Source: Blastocatellia bacterium AA13 (GTDB lineage Bacteria; Acidobacteriota; Blastocatellia; UBA7656). From it: DNA of 64,000 bases. A model generated the notes under the pieces. It worked only from the letters and a program-made list of their open reading frames with translations. It had not been told where the DNA came from and did not search any database. A program made the translations under genes and the position numbers. The stretch is from positions 1 to 64,000 of the forward strand of contig QHVH01000030.1 in assembly GCA_003222245.1 (NCBI GenBank), read 5' to 3'. This document shows, piece after piece, positions 9,265-19,123 of this stretch. The first letter of the stretch is position 1. Each line of letters begins with the position of its first letter.

Positions 9265-9625
9265 AGTCAGTGGCCGCGATTCAATTTGCCGGACTGGGGG
9301 TCGTGCTGAAGACTACCCAGGATCAATGGGACCCTGCCACACTGGTTGTGCCGAGGTCTGTCATCTCTCTGAGGGACTCGGCATGCAAAAGTCTCGCACT
9401 GCACTTAAACAATGAAAATACCATCATCGCGTGGGATGATCAATCTAGTGACACCGCCATAGATTTGTGTGAAGATTCTAAGGACGAGGACGGCTTGCCC
9501 TGGTTGATTGCGCGATAAATCAGTCGATCCCGCTCTCTGGGCAAGCTCACAGTACTTAAAAGCAATATTCCACCATAGGGGCTGCGCGCTCGGATCGCCC
9601 GGTTCTCCCATAGGAGCAATGCCAT
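9265..9625. other. Divergent intergenic region with no gene
   Basis: This 361-base region separates the divergently transcribed radical SAM and BON genes and must carry both promoters. The single longer frame (9270-9518, plus) has no ribosome site and an unlikely composition. I see no strong sigma-70 pair, repeat or RNA structure. Confidence 0.5.
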
Positions 9626-10453
9626 ATGAGAAGGTTTGTCGCGGGTTTGATCGTCATAGCCATCCTTGGAGGCGCGGGTTACTACGCCTACTCCAAAAAC
9701 TGGGGTCCGACCGACTGGGTCAGGCGAATGTTAGGCGTATCGGGCGATTCAAAGATTTCGTCTAGTGTTAAGACCGCTCTTTCGCTTTCAAAGCGACTCG
9801 CGCCTTTTAACATCACTGCACAGACTGAGGAGGGCGTGGTCACTCTATCGGGCCAAGTTCCATCCGAGGATCTAAAGTCGCTCGCCGGTGATATAACCCG
9901 CGATGTTCCGGGTGCCAGAGAGGTGAAGAACAATATTGTCGTCGATCGGGGAGCGCAGCCTTCGGGAGAGGAAGTTCGAGTTAACGATCTCGAGATAAAG
10001 ACAGCGATTCTTGAAGGGCTGGCGCACAGCCCCGAGCTTGGAGGAAAAGGCATCGACGTCAAAGTTGAGAATCGCTCGGTCACGCTTTCAGGCGCTGTCG
10101 ATACTACAGCGCAGCGCAACGGTGCGGAACAGCTTGCGCACGCGGTGGATGGCGTCAACAGCGTCAGCAACGATCTTACAGTGAGGAACCCGCAAGCGCC
10201 GAGTGAACCCGCTTCGGCGAATCCGACGGATCCAAACCTCGATCTCGCGAAAAAGGTGAAGTTTAACCTTTATGAGACCGGCGCATTCGACACTCTGACA
10301 CTTGATGTGCACGCGCAGGACGGCAACGTTACGTTGACGGGCTCGGTTCGGACGCGCGCCGAACAGGTGCTCGCTACCTTCGTCGCTCAGGGCGTGCCTG
10401 GAGTAAAAAAGGTCAATAATCAGTTGCAGCTTATACAGTCGCCTCGACGTTAA
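9626..10453 (+). CDS. Membrane-anchored protein with three BON domains
   Basis: A 275-residue protein. An N-terminal hydrophobic helix (residues 5-24) anchors or exports it. Three BON domains follow at about residues 45-110, 118-187 and 205-272, each with the pattern of a short helix (IKTAI..., VKFNLYE...), then GNVTLTGSV / RSVTLSGAV / GVVTLSGQV, and an ending like GVKKVNNQL. BON domains bind phospholipids and are typical of periplasmic stress proteins (OsmY, DolP). Three copies on one inner-membrane anchor suggests an envelope-maintenance role (inference). AGGAG lies 9 bases before the ATG. Transcription ends at a strong hairpin about 70 bases downstream. Confidence 0.85.
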   Translation: MRRFVAGLIVIAILGGAGYYAYSKNWGPTDWVRRMLGVSGDSKISSSVKTALSLSKRLAPFNITAQTEEGVVTLSGQVPSEDLKSLAGDITRDVPGAREVKNNIVVDRGAQPSGEEVRVNDLEIKTAILEGLAHSPELGGKGIDVKVENRSVTLSGAVDTTAQRNGAEQLAHAVDGVNSVSNDLTVRNPQAPSEPASANPTDPNLDLAKKVKFNLYETGAFDTLTLDVHAQDGNVTLTGSVRTRAEQVLATFVAQGVPGVKKVNNQLQLIQSPRR

Positions 10454-10522
10454 CGCCTGTGCAGGGACTGGCGCAGAGAGACTAATGTAGGAGATTAATC
10501 TCGACGTCGTATGAAAGCCTAC

Positions 10523-10552
10523 AAGGGGCGGCGCTTCGTGCCCGCCCCTTTT
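10523..10552 (+). terminator. Strong intrinsic terminator after the BON gene
   Basis: AAGGGGCGG (10523-10531) pairs with CCGCCCCTT (10542-10550) around a 10-base loop and runs into TTTT. The 9-bp, GC-rich stem lies between convergent genes and could also work on the minus strand for the gene at 10581, where the stem is followed by only a short T run. Confidence 0.85.
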
Positions 10553-10580
10553 CGTTAACGCCCCTCCGAGTCGAGAGTTC

Positions 10581-11219
10581 TCAATCGATCGGCGGATCGA
10601 TTTTTATGTTCGCGTTATAGTCGGTATAGGTGATGACGGTTCGGACCGGAGAGCCGGACGAACTGCTCTCGACTCGTCTCGGCATGCCGTCGGATGCCGC
10701 GACCCATATTTTGGCCAAGAAAACCTGCGGCGCAGCGTCTTTGGATCCACTCATCGACGGCATCGTAAGCTTCGATTCGTAAATACTGGTTTGTGTCCCG
10801 TCCAATGTTTCCGAGCCGATCATTTGCACTTCTTTGGAGCCCTTCAGGTCTTCCATCATTCGCCGCATGCTACCGAAGCTGTTGTCGAGCCCGGTTGTTA
10901 TCTTGCGCCATTCACCGGTAGGAAGCTTCAGGTAAGTAGTCTGGCCGATCAATACCATCTCGGACCGATCGGTTGTTATATGGAACCGATCCGGCATTAC
11001 GGCCTCCATGCGAGTCTCGGTGCTTCCCGTGGGAAGCCCGGTAGAGGTCATATGAGCGCGGAACGACTTTACGTTTTCCCATCCGCTGATCGCATTCGTG
11101 AATAGATCGAGCGGGTTCTTCGCGCTCGAGGAGCTTCCACCTCCGCCGGAAGCCGACTTTTTGCAGCCGGCGCTTCCTGCTGTCAGGAGAAGTAGGAGAA
11201 TAAGAATGGCTTTTTTCAT
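10581..11219 (-). CDS. LolA/LppX-like lipoprotein
   Basis: A 212-residue lipoprotein: MKKAILILLLLLTAGSAGC gives a lipobox with Cys at residue 19, followed by a Ser/Gly-rich linker. The mature part follows the pattern of the LolA/LppX_LprAFG fold: a helix with SGWENVKSFRAHM, then alternating strands (RMEAVMPDRFHITTDRSEMVLIGQTTYLKLP, TSIYESKLTM, KIWVAASDGMPRRVES, VITYTDYN). Family members carry lipids or lipoproteins across the periplasm, or monitor them. The spacing to the convergent BON gene suggests a separate unit. Exact ligand unknown. Confidence 0.72.
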   Translation of the reverse strand: MKKAILILLLLLTAGSAGCKKSASGGGGSSSSAKNPLDLFTNAISGWENVKSFRAHMTSTGLPTGSTETRMEAVMPDRFHITTDRSEMVLIGQTTYLKLPTGEWRKITTGLDNSFGSMRRMMEDLKGSKEVQMIGSETLDGTQTSIYESKLTMPSMSGSKDAAPQVFLAKIWVAASDGMPRRVESSSSGSPVRTVITYTDYNANIKIDPPID

Positions 11220-11290
11220 AGACGTATTAATTTCGCGGAGCCCGTATTCTGTATGCGTCGGCGAACGAGTGTCAATTGCTATTCGCCCCT

Positions 11291-11318
11291 TTGAAATAGG
11301 CTCTTCAAGTAGTATGCT
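11291..11318 (+). promoter_or_regulatory. Putative sigma-70 promoter for the metalloprotease gene
   Basis: TTGAAA (11291-11296) and TATGCT (11313-11318) are separated by 16 bases. The start codon lies 55 bases after the -10. Matches are 5/6 and 4/6 to consensus. Confidence 0.45.
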
Positions 11319-11372
11319 TCAGGACTTCAAACACCAGTGGTAACCTACCGACTTTAACTTGAGGAGTGTCCA

Positions 11373-14018
11373 ATGAAACGACCAGCCGTGACGCTTTTAA
11401 CGTCGCTTGCCGTAGTCAGTCTATGCGTCCTTGTCTGTGGTCTCGTCAGCGTTCGGGCATGGACCCAGGATGAGCCCCCGCAGAATCCGCGGGCGGCGGC
11501 TCAACAGGAAACGGGACAGGAACGGCCAGCCCCGCCTCAGCGGGATCAACAACCGGAGATCAGGCCTTACGAACGAGTGATAACAAAGGACGCCAAGTCG
11601 GAGGCCGGAGTATTCACTGTCCACCGTATAAAAGAGAAGAGCTATTACGAGATCCCTCAACGGGAGCTTGGAAAAGAATTCCTATGGGTAAGCCAGATTG
11701 CTAAAACGACTCTCGGAGTCGGGTATGGCGGACAAGCGGCCGGCAATCGTGTTGTGAAATGGGAACGCCACAATAATCGTGTTCTTCTTCGCGCCGTCTC
11801 CCACGAAGTCGTCGCCGATCCAAAACTCCCGATTAACAGAGCGGTTCAAGCGGCTAACAACGATTCGATAATAATGTCCTTTTTTATTGAAGCCCTCGGC
11901 AAAGATGATGCGCCGGTCATAGACGTAACGCGGCTGTTCGGAACGGAAGTCGCCGAATTCAGCGCGCGAAGCCGCCTCCGGGCGCGGGGATTCGACCCCG
12001 CTCGCTCTTTCGTCGAGCGAGTTTCGGCATTTCCGCGGAACATCGAAGTCGAAACGACTCACACCTTCACTTCGCCTCCCGACGCCGCGCCCGCGGCGGG
12101 TCCGCCGCAGCCGCCGAATCCGTTTCAGCAAGCAGGAATGGCGGGTAACAGCGCGACCGTGCTCATGCACTACAGCATGATCAAACTTCCAGAGAATCCA
12201 ATGATGCCGAGGCTCGCGGATGCCCGCATTGGCTACTTCACAACTCGGCAGATGGACTACGGCAAGGACGAGCACCGCGCGGTGCGCCGTGCTTATATCA
12301 CTCGCTGGAGACTCGAGAAGAAGGATCCGAACGCCGAGTTGTCCGAGCCGGTCAAGCCGATTGTCTATTATGTCGATCCTGCCACTCCGACAAAATGGGT
12401 TCAGTACGTGAAGCGTGGAATCGAAGAGTGGCAGCCTGCATTTGAAGCAGCCGGATTTAAGAACGCGATCATCGCCAGGGAAGCTCCAACGCCGGAACAG
12501 GATCCAACCTGGAGCCCTGAAGATGCTCGGTACTCGGTTATTCGATGGCTTCCCTCGACGACGGAGAACGCTTCCGGACCGCACATCGCCGATCCGCGCA
12601 CCGGCGAGATTCTCAATGCCGATATTCAGTTTTATCACAACGTAATGAACCTGCAGCGCGCCTGGTATTTCCTGCAGGTCGGCCCGCTTGATCAACGCGC
12701 GAAAAAGCTTCCGCTTCCCGACGATCTTATGGGAGAGCTGATACAGTACGTCGTCGCCCATGAAGTCGGGCATACGCTCGGGTTCGAACACAATATGAAG
12801 GCGAGCGCGTTATATCCGGCTGAAAAAATGCACGATCGCGAGTGGCTCAAGAAGATGAGTCATACTCCGACGCTGATGGATTACTCGAGATTCAATTATG
12901 TGGCGCAGCCCGAAGACAAGATTGATCCGATCGATCTGATTCCCAAGATCGGACCTTACGACAAGTTCGCGACGATGTGGGGCTACAAACCCATCGCCGG
13001 CGCGCATACCGCCGAAGAGGAGAGGAAGACGCTGGATGACTGGGCTCGCCAGCAGGACAAAACTCCGTGGCTTCGATTTTCGACGAACGGCGCCAGAGGA
13101 TCTGATCCGGGCGAGAACACCGAAGCCGTAGGCGATGCCGACGCCGTTAAGTCCACGGCAATGGGACTCAAGAACCTCAAGCGAGTCGCCGATATGCTGC
13201 TGACGGCCGTCGAGAAACCCGGTGAGCCGTATGATGACCTCAACGAGATGTACGACCGAATGCTCGGCCAGTGGGTTCTGGAGTTGAATCATGTCGCCGC
13301 TATCATCGGCGGGTTCGACTCGCAGGAGAAATACTGGGGGCAGGAGGGCGTTCGGTTTACCCCGGTTCCCAGGGAGCGCCAGCAGGCCGCTGTACGGTTC
13401 TTGGGTGAAAACGGCTTTGCCACTCCGACTTGGGCGATCAAGCCCGAAATCCTCCGCCGGATCGAACCAGTCGGCGTACTCGACCTGGTCAGAACGAGCC
13501 AACAGCGCGTGCTGAACAATGTGCTTTCGAACGTAAGGATGTCCAGACTCGCGGAGCAGGAAGCCATCGACGGCGCCGCCGCCTATCACCTTACCGATTT
13601 TCTCTCGGACGTTCGGCGGTCGATCTGGCACGAGGTTGAAGCTCCTCGGGTGAAGATCGACGCATATCGGCGAAATCTTCAGCGAGCTTATATCGAATTG
13701 TTGTCGGAGAAGATTAACGCGCGCGGCGTGGCTTCCGACGACTCTCGCTCGCTCCTTCGCGGCGAATTGCGCGCGCTGGAGCTCTCGCTGGCGGCGGCCA
13801 AGGCGAAGGCGGCCGATCGAACTACTCGACTGCATCTTGACGACTCAACCGATCAGATCGCCAAAGCCCTCGATCCGAAGTTCGCGCCTCCGGCGGCGGC
13901 AGCAGCCGCCGCGGCTCCGCAAGGGAGGCGTGGAATCGACGGCGACGATGAAGATGATCCGTGGTTCAACCCACGGGTTTGCTGGCCGGACTACCGGATC
14001 AGGCACAAAGATCAATAG
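11373..14018 (+). CDS. Secreted zinc-dependent metalloprotease, DUF5117/DUF4953 type
   Basis: An 881-residue protein with a signal peptide (hydrophobic residues about 6-30), then a Pro/Gln-rich stretch. The middle has the DUF5117-type domain ([17 protein letters not shown], then [14 protein letters not shown]). The metzincin-like zinc motif [11 protein letters not shown] spans residues 463-473 with two or three His ligands and catalytic E464; [12 protein letters not shown] downstream matches the Met-turn region. A helical C-terminal domain ends in an Ala-rich stretch ([13 protein letters not shown]) and an acidic tail. The family is widespread in Acidobacteriota and Bacteroidota, and substrates are unknown. 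GAGGAG lies 9 bases before the ATG. It probably digests extracellular or periplasmic protein (inference). Confidence 0.9.
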   Translation: MKRPAVTLLTSLAVVSLCVLVCGLVSVRAWTQDEPPQNPRAAAQQETGQERPAPPQRDQQPEIRPYERVITKDAKSEAGVFTVHRIKEKSYYEIPQRELGKEFLWVSQIAKTTLGVGYGGQAAGNRVVKWERHNNRVLLRAVSHEVVADPKLPINRAVQAANNDSIIMSFFIEALGKDDAPVIDVTRLFGTEVAEFSARSRLRARGFDPARSFVERVSAFPRNIEVETTHTFTSPPDAAPAAGPPQPPNPFQQAGMAGNSATVLMHYSMIKLPENPMMPRLADARIGYFTTRQMDYGKDEHRAVRRAYITRWRLEKKDPNAELSEPVKPIVYYVDPATPTKWVQYVKRGIEEWQPAFEAAGFKNAIIAREAPTPEQDPTWSPEDARYSVIRWLPSTTENASGPHIADPRTGEILNADIQFYHNVMNLQRAWYFLQVGPLDQRAKKLPLPDDLMGELIQYVVAHEVGHTLGFEHNMKASALYPAEKMHDREWLKKMSHTPTLMDYSRFNYVAQPEDKIDPIDLIPKIGPYDKFATMWGYKPIAGAHTAEEERKTLDDWARQQDKTPWLRFSTNGARGSDPGENTEAVGDADAVKSTAMGLKNLKRVADMLLTAVEKPGEPYDDLNEMYDRMLGQWVLELNHVAAIIGGFDSQEKYWGQEGVRFTPVPRERQQAAVRFLGENGFATPTWAIKPEILRRIEPVGVLDLVRTSQQRVLNNVLSNVRMSRLAEQEAIDGAAAYHLTDFLSDVRRSIWHEVEAPRVKIDAYRRNLQRAYIELLSEKINARGVASDDSRSLLRGELRALELSLAAAKAKAADRTTRLHLDDSTDQIAKALDPKFAPPAAAAAAAAPQGRRGIDGDDEDDPWFNPRVCWPDYRIRHKDQ

Positions 14019-14072
14019 CGAGAGAGCGCAACAAAACTCGATTTGAGTTATCTTCGCTATCCGGCAGTCAAT

Positions 14073-14126
14073 TGAGGCGCCGACTATCCGCTTTAGCTAT
14101 GCAGCGAGCGGGTACGCGGCGCCTCA
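14073..14126. repeat. Nested inverted repeat before the rhodanese gene
   Basis: TGAGGCGCCG (14073-14082) is perfectly complementary to CGGCGCCTCA (14117-14126). Inside the 34-base spacer CCGCT and AGCGG can pair as well. It sits between the metalloprotease stop and the rhodanese ribosome site (GGAGA at about 14143). No T run follows, so it is a weak candidate for a terminator and a better one for a structured leader or 3-prime end. Confidence 0.6.
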
Positions 14127-14153
14127 TCTGAATTACTTTAATCGGAGAATCTA

Positions 14154-14528
14154 ATGCAACACTCGAGTGGATTTCTAGAGCTTGTAAACGACGCCAAGAG
14201 CCGGATTCGCGAGACAGTACCCGAAGCCGTACGAAAAAAACAGGAGGATGGCGCGCGCTTCTTTTTTGTCGATGTGCGCGAGGATTGCGAATGGGAGCGG
14301 GGGCACGCCGCGGGAGCGATTCATCTCGGAAAAGGCATTATCGAGCGTGATATTGAGGCGACGATCCCGGATCACGGAGCCGAAATAGTGCTCTATTGCG
14401 GAGGCGGCTATCGCTCCGCGCTTGCAGCGGACGCTCTTCAGCGGATGGGGTACACGAACGTCATTTCCATGGATGGCGGATGGAAGGAATGGTGTTCGAT
14501 GGACTATCCGGTCGAGCGCACGGAGTAA
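14154..14528 (+). CDS. Rhodanese-domain sulfurtransferase
   Basis: A 124-residue single-domain rhodanese. The substrate-binding VDVREDCEWERGHAAGAIHL (about residues 39-58) and the active-site loop CGGGYR with catalytic C82 (82-87) are both intact, as is the closing MDGGWKEW helix start. Single-domain proteins of this type carry a persulfide sulfur to partners in the cytoplasm. The six-residue loop C-G-G-G-Y-R matches the GlpE-like group. There is no signal peptide. GGAGA precedes the ATG by about 6 bases. No sulfur-metabolism gene is adjacent, so the acceptor is unknown. Confidence 0.88.
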   Translation: MQHSSGFLELVNDAKSRIRETVPEAVRKKQEDGARFFFVDVREDCEWERGHAAGAIHLGKGIIERDIEATIPDHGAEIVLYCGGGYRSALAADALQRMGYTNVISMDGGWKEWCSMDYPVERTE

Positions 14529-14680
14529 TTCAAGTCAAGGTTATGATCTCGTTGGAAGGCGCGCACCGCTGTTTCTGTTTTGGCGCCGAACGAGCCGTCC
14601 GAATCCACTCCAACTTTTGTTTGAACTTGCTTGACGAGCTCTCCGACTGAACCACGCCGCGGAGTCGGACGCGCTGCCGT

Positions 14681-15277
14681 TTACTCTGTTGAGTCGGCTT
14701 CAGGCTCAACAGTCGATGCGACAACGGCAGCGTCCGCCGAACCGGCCATGATGGCTGCTACGGATGATCGAAACGCAACCATATCAAGCGTCGGATCGCT
14801 TTTGCGGCCGGGCGCATATTCTTTGTGCCCGGCGCAAAATTCCGAGCCGCGGCCGATATGTTTAAGAATGGCGGCTACTCCTCTGTGATAAGCGTCGACC
14901 TGGACGGCCGGCCATGGAGAATCGTTATCGAGCCCGGTGTTCTCGGCTTCAATGCCTATGAGGTTGGCATTGCCGTTGGTAATGCCTTTGAAGTTTCCCT
15001 TGCCCGCGTGATTGCATCTTCCGGCGGCGATCACGAAATATGTTCCGTCACGGCCGAGACCAAGCTGTGAAAGCGGGCCGGGAAGATCGGGTCTTCCCTT
15101 GATGATGATATCCAGGCTGGGCATGTTTCCGTTCTTGGGTCCGGCCGTGTGATGACAGAGGACTCCCATAATTTCGCCCACCTCGCCGCGGCCGCGGCCT
15201 TCCCAGCCGTCGATCGTTTTGACGTTTAAGCCTGCGTTCCGCAAAACATCTGCTAACCAGGTTAGAGAGAATGACAT
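14681..15277 (-). CDS. N-acetylmuramoyl-L-alanine amidase (amidase_2/PGRP fold)
   Basis: A 198-residue zinc amidase that cuts the bond between muramic acid and the stem peptide. HHTA (residues 42-45, after GVLC), a central H in RCNHAGKGN, and GHKEYAPGRKSDP near residue 155 give the zinc ligands and the conserved K/E of the phage-endolysin-like branch. No signal peptide or wall-binding domain is present, which is the style of phage or tailocin endolysins. ATG at 15277 is chosen over a TTG at 15307, as the amidase domain begins right after it. It is the last of four same-strand genes, after a GH25 lysozyme; gap 84 bases. Confidence 0.85.
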   Translation of the reverse strand: MSFSLTWLADVLRNAGLNVKTIDGWEGRGRGEVGEIMGVLCHHTAGPKNGNMPSLDIIIKGRPDLPGPLSQLGLGRDGTYFVIAAGRCNHAGKGNFKGITNGNANLIGIEAENTGLDNDSPWPAVQVDAYHRGVAAILKHIGRGSEFCAGHKEYAPGRKSDPTLDMVAFRSSVAAIMAGSADAAVVASTVEPEADSTE

Positions 15278-15361
15278 GTTTAACCTATACCTTTCCGACG
15301 CTGACAATACTTGTCTAATGGTCGCGTCCTGTTGCTGACAATAAATATTAGAGAGAAGATC

Positions 15362-15988
15362 TTATGTCGCCGCTCCCCAGAGCCGCTTTAGCCCGTCGAT
15401 GTCGCCGTTGAATTTGTCTCGGTCGCAATCACCAATGCCGGTTACGGAATGAGGCTCCGGCCCGTCCGTTCCATCGGTGTATTGCCAGAGCGTCCATGTA
15501 GGCCAGTTCGGAGGCGCTATTGCCGTCGAGCTGTATTCGGCCAGCCATAGAAAACACCGCGCCAGCGTTTCATCTTTGTTGTCGCCGAGCGTCTCTTTGA
15601 TCAGGCTTCCGGAGTAGAGGCCCGGATACCTGCCGATCTTTGCGTTGATCTCTTCGACAAAAGCGCGAGCCTGATCCAGCGACATAGTCGAGTCGCTATT
15701 GGGCTCGTAGTCCAGCACAAGCAGAGTGTCGGGTCCAGGGCTGACGAATTGAAGGAAGTAGTCCGCCTGAGCCGCGCCATCGTCGGATGTGCCGAAATGA
15801 TATGCGCCCCACAACAGGCCTGCATCGAGCGCCTTCTGCCGGTTTGAAAGATACATCGGGTCTTCGAAGGTCAGTCCTTCGGTTGCTTTGTGTATCACTC
15901 CCACAATTCCCGCGGCAGCGGCCTGCTGGAAGTCTACTTCGCCGTTGTGATGTGAGACATCGATGACTACGTTGATCGGTTCGCCCAT
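15362..15988 (-). CDS. Glycoside hydrolase family 25 muramidase (lysozyme)
   Basis: A 208-residue GH25 domain and nothing else. It opens with VIDVSHHNGEVDF (Asp of the active-site cleft), then GVIHKATEG, GAYHFGTSD, and the catalytic pair in LVLDYEPN, ending in LWQYTDG and CDRDKFNGD, where the last Asp is the classic DxN of the family. It cleaves the beta-1,4 bond after N-acetylmuramic acid. There is no signal peptide, so it needs lysis, a holin-like route or a secretion machine to reach the wall. AGGGA precedes the ATG. It sits 51 bases after the patatin gene and 84 before the amidase. Confidence 0.88.
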   Translation of the reverse strand: MGEPINVVIDVSHHNGEVDFQQAAAAGIVGVIHKATEGLTFEDPMYLSNRQKALDAGLLWGAYHFGTSDDGAAQADYFLQFVSPGPDTLLVLDYEPNSDSTMSLDQARAFVEEINAKIGRYPGLYSGSLIKETLGDNKDETLARCFLWLAEYSSTAIAPPNWPTWTLWQYTDGTDGPEPHSVTGIGDCDRDKFNGDIDGLKRLWGAAT

Positions 15989-16039
15989 TTGTTCCCTTTC
16001 TTCTTTGTTAGCGCTCGTCGAAACGCTGACTAATACGAA

Positions 16040-18868
16040 CTATGAGCTCATATGCTCTTGTGCTTTCTTTGCAAATTCCGCCAGGCTCGCGACGTTAAAA
16101 GGAGTTCCGCATATCAGCTCCACGGAATGGGACCCGAGCGCCCGGTAGCTCTCGAATTGCGACTCGCTAAAAAATTGATCCCCCGTGCTCTCGTGCGGAA
16201 AGAGCAGGCTGGACAGGGCGTATTGATACACATCACGAGGCTCGCCTTTGGCGATTCCTCCACGGCCGTAGAACGCCGGTTTGATGTAGATCAGCACTCC
16301 GGGCGGCGCTCCGCCGCCATCAACATTGCTGTACTTGATCGTGCCCACAGCGCAGTATCGCCCTTCAAGATTGCTCCGTTCGTCGGCGGATCTCATGAAG
16401 ATTGGAATACCATGGGTGAAGTCGATCGGTATCCCGAAATCGATGCGGATCTTTCTAATCGCTGCTCCAAGGTCCTGGAATGCGCATTCCTGATCCTGGC
16501 CGCCGTCGCTCACCACGATGAGGTGGCATCGACGGCGCACCATTTCATAAAGCCCGAGATTTTCAAAATGACCGCCGTCGGACAAATATACGTACTTGTG
16601 ACGATCGGTAGTGAGACCAAAGACTTCGGCGATCAAAGGCTTGATCGCCCAGAATGGCCCCGGCTTTTTGTAAGTCCTCTCGCCTGCATCACCCGGATTT
16701 CCGAGCCACCATCCAAGCCGAAGATTGAAAAGAGTCATGATAAAAGCAAGGACCTTCGATGAGTGATAGCCCATATTCGGACTGGCAGCCGCGCCGGAAA
16801 TCGCCATAGCGGTGCCAAGCGATATACCTTTTCCATACTCCTTCGACACGCGGTACCCCAGCCGCGCGCTGCCCGAGTGCAGGGCGGTAACAGTGAATGA
16901 TTCCGCCTTCCGATCCTGCCACGCCAGGTTATCGCCGCTTACGAGATTCAAGGCCATGTTTACGACGTGGAGCAGACTGTTGCGCTTTGGATCAGGATTG
17001 GCGGGCCATAGCTTATACATATCCATGTTGTCGGCGGAGTCGAAGCCTGTAAACTTATTCGGTTGTGAGTTCAGGTTCGACGCGCCGAGATAGGCCCTGA
17101 TAAGCCTGTTTCGATACATGGCATGAAGCGAGAATCTGTTGATATTGACGACCAGCGCCATCAATGCGCTCAGTGAGAAGAGACCTCCGGCGACCAGGGC
17201 ATCTTCCCAGATTGGCGCTCCGAACACTACCGTCAAGTGGCGCCAGGCCTGCTCGGGATTGGTTGTAGTAAGGTATGCATCCGGGAAGAGACCCAATAAT
17301 CCGTTCGCCGCCAGGGTCAGCATGGTCAAAGTGAAAACTATGAAGAGCGGGCCGGCAAGGACAAGCGCCTTGCTCATTATCTTGGAAAAAAGCCCGGGAT
17401 CATTCGGTTTTCCGTTGCTTGGCGTTTGCGAGCTGTGACCCGCGAATAACGTGATGAGTCCCGATACGCAGCCGATGGAATAGTAAATCCAGGCCAGCGC
17501 TTTGCGGGACACTATTGTGTGGAAGGCGATGGGACCATAGAGCACGAGCACACAAACGGCTGCCCACATTATGATCACAATCAAGATCCACGCGTCCGAC
17601 CGTGAAAACCATTCCCTATCGTCATCGCTTGTTATGAAGCTGATGAATCCAACATAGAGCATCCCTGAGATGAGAAACGAAGCCAGCACCAGAGGCAGAG
17701 CAAAGCACACAAAGTTTGGGAGATTGGCCGCCTCGCCCCTACCACCGTTGACGATAAGGAATGGAGCCGAAGCAACCAGGTATAAAAGTCCTCCGCCGAC
17801 CGCTCCCGAGATTAATGAAGCGACGAAATCCCAAAACCAGCGGACCCCTCCATCTTTTTGCTTATCCCGTTGCTCGTCCTCGCCGCCCTTTTCTCCCGGC
17901 TTCTTACCGCTCGTCAATGATGTAGCTATGCGGAAAACAAATCCTAAGAGCGTGACTACTGATCCGAACGCGAGGAATATCCAGATCGGTACGACGACAT
18001 CTGAAGCCAGACCTCCCCAGTAGATTGTGACCAGTACCGCCGATACAACCAGCGGCGCGAGACAACACCAAAGGAACTTCTTCTGAGAATTGTTCTTTCT
18101 ACTCGTAGACGGCCGGTTCAGGCCTATGTAGCCGATCGCGATACCGCCCAGTGCGATTGCACCGCCCAGCAACAATAGCATGTGCCATTCCAAAGGAGCC
18201 CAATTCTCCGCATCAATGCAACGGACGGTGTAGGCGTAAAACCGGGGGATCATCAGGACCGAGGTCAGAAGAGGGAGCAGCACGAGCCAATTGAGCAGCA
18301 GGTTTCTTATATAAACCGCGACGAGAGTCCAGGTGTCGGCGGAAAGGAGTCCGAGCCTCGGGCTTAAATACCTGCTGTAGTCGCGAAGATGATGAATAGG
18401 CTCCGGCTCGGGTTTGAGCGGAGACGATGCATTCGCCGGATCGAGTTTCTCGGCGACTTTTTGAGGGTCGTTGCCTTCATTGTGAATCCACGAAGTCAGC
18501 CAGCTTCCAATGTATCCGCCGCCCGATACCGTGGAGAGATAGTGAAATTTGTCGAGGAGCTTCAACGCGGCGAGTTTCTGAATGACTCCGAGGGCGAAGG
18601 TAGCGCTGCGAATTCCGCCGCCGGACATACACAGGGCGGCTCGCCTTTGTCCGTCCGGCAGGCTGTGCACTAGCTTGTTCAGCTCGCGAACAAGCTTTTC
18701 GTTAGTTTTGGCTCGAGCTTCCTCCGCGTTCTCACCGTTGGCGATCAGCCTGTCGTCGTTCGCCAACAACTCATCTCTAAATTTCTTATACTGGGGAGGA
18801 GTCTTGCCGTGTAAGACCTCGTATTCGCCTTCCAGTATCTGATAAAGATCCAGACGTGAGTCGGACAT
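16040..18868 (-). CDS. Membrane-embedded patatin-like phospholipase
   Basis: A 942-residue protein in which a patatin domain is split by a large membrane region. The oxyanion-hole GGGIR (83-87) and nucleophile motif TVSGGG (catalytic Ser about 115) lie near the N terminus. Many hydrophobic helices fill roughly residues 180-600 (for example LLLNWLVLLPLLTSVL and MLLLLGGAIALGGIAIGYI). The catalytic Asp (SDGGHFENLG, D764) comes only after them. Patatins hydrolyse acyl chains of membrane lipids with a Ser-Asp dyad. ATG at 18868 is chosen: GGAGGT stands 7 bases upstream, whereas a GTG at 18877 would overlap that site. It is the second gene of the four-gene locus with two peptidoglycan hydrolases downstream. 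Confidence 0.86.
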   Translation of the reverse strand: MSDSRLDLYQILEGEYEVLHGKTPPQYKKFRDELLANDDRLIANGENAEEARAKTNEKLVRELNKLVHSLPDGQRRAALCMSGGGIRSATFALGVIQKLAALKLLDKFHYLSTVSGGGYIGSWLTSWIHNEGNDPQKVAEKLDPANASSPLKPEPEPIHHLRDYSRYLSPRLGLLSADTWTLVAVYIRNLLLNWLVLLPLLTSVLMIPRFYAYTVRCIDAENWAPLEWHMLLLLGGAIALGGIAIGYIGLNRPSTSRKNNSQKKFLWCCLAPLVVSAVLVTIYWGGLASDVVVPIWIFLAFGSVVTLLGFVFRIATSLTSGKKPGEKGGEDEQRDKQKDGGVRWFWDFVASLISGAVGGGLLYLVASAPFLIVNGGRGEAANLPNFVCFALPLVLASFLISGMLYVGFISFITSDDDREWFSRSDAWILIVIIMWAAVCVLVLYGPIAFHTIVSRKALAWIYYSIGCVSGLITLFAGHSSQTPSNGKPNDPGLFSKIMSKALVLAGPLFIVFTLTMLTLAANGLLGLFPDAYLTTTNPEQAWRHLTVVFGAPIWEDALVAGGLFSLSALMALVVNINRFSLHAMYRNRLIRAYLGASNLNSQPNKFTGFDSADNMDMYKLWPANPDPKRNSLLHVVNMALNLVSGDNLAWQDRKAESFTVTALHSGSARLGYRVSKEYGKGISLGTAMAISGAAASPNMGYHSSKVLAFIMTLFNLRLGWWLGNPGDAGERTYKKPGPFWAIKPLIAEVFGLTTDRHKYVYLSDGGHFENLGLYEMVRRRCHLIVVSDGGQDQECAFQDLGAAIRKIRIDFGIPIDFTHGIPIFMRSADERSNLEGRYCAVGTIKYSNVDGGGAPPGVLIYIKPAFYGRGGIAKGEPRDVYQYALSSLLFPHESTGDQFFSESQFESYRALGSHSVELICGTPFNVASLAEFAKKAQEHMSS

Positions 18869-19123
18869 TTTGCGCACCTCCGCGCTTAGATCGCCTTAAA
18901 GCTCGGATGCCAGCTCGAGCGGGCCTGCTCGGTTCTGGTCACTACCAGTAATGGTCGAATCCGGGAAAGTATCACAGCCCAGGAACCAGGGTTGACTCAA
19001 AATCGCTTCCTGCTTCTGGAATCACAGCTCTCGTAATCCTGAAAAAGGTGTTCTCATCAGAATTGACGCAGATGCTTCGGATATCTATTCGAAGTTGTAT
19101 GGCTCGGCCGCGGGCGAGAGCGC
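18869..19123. other. Intergenic region between the coiled-coil and patatin genes
   Basis: 255 bases with no reading frame that has a ribosome site, apart from the GGAGG belonging to the patatin start. The length suggests the patatin gene may have its own promoter; no clear -35/-10 pair was found, and no terminator follows the upstream gene. Confidence 0.45.

Noticed and set aside
14681-15988. Prophage or tailocin remnant around the amidase and lysozyme
   Set aside because: No portal, terminase, tail, sheath, integrase or attachment site is found around the pair; kept only as an open question in the locus finding.
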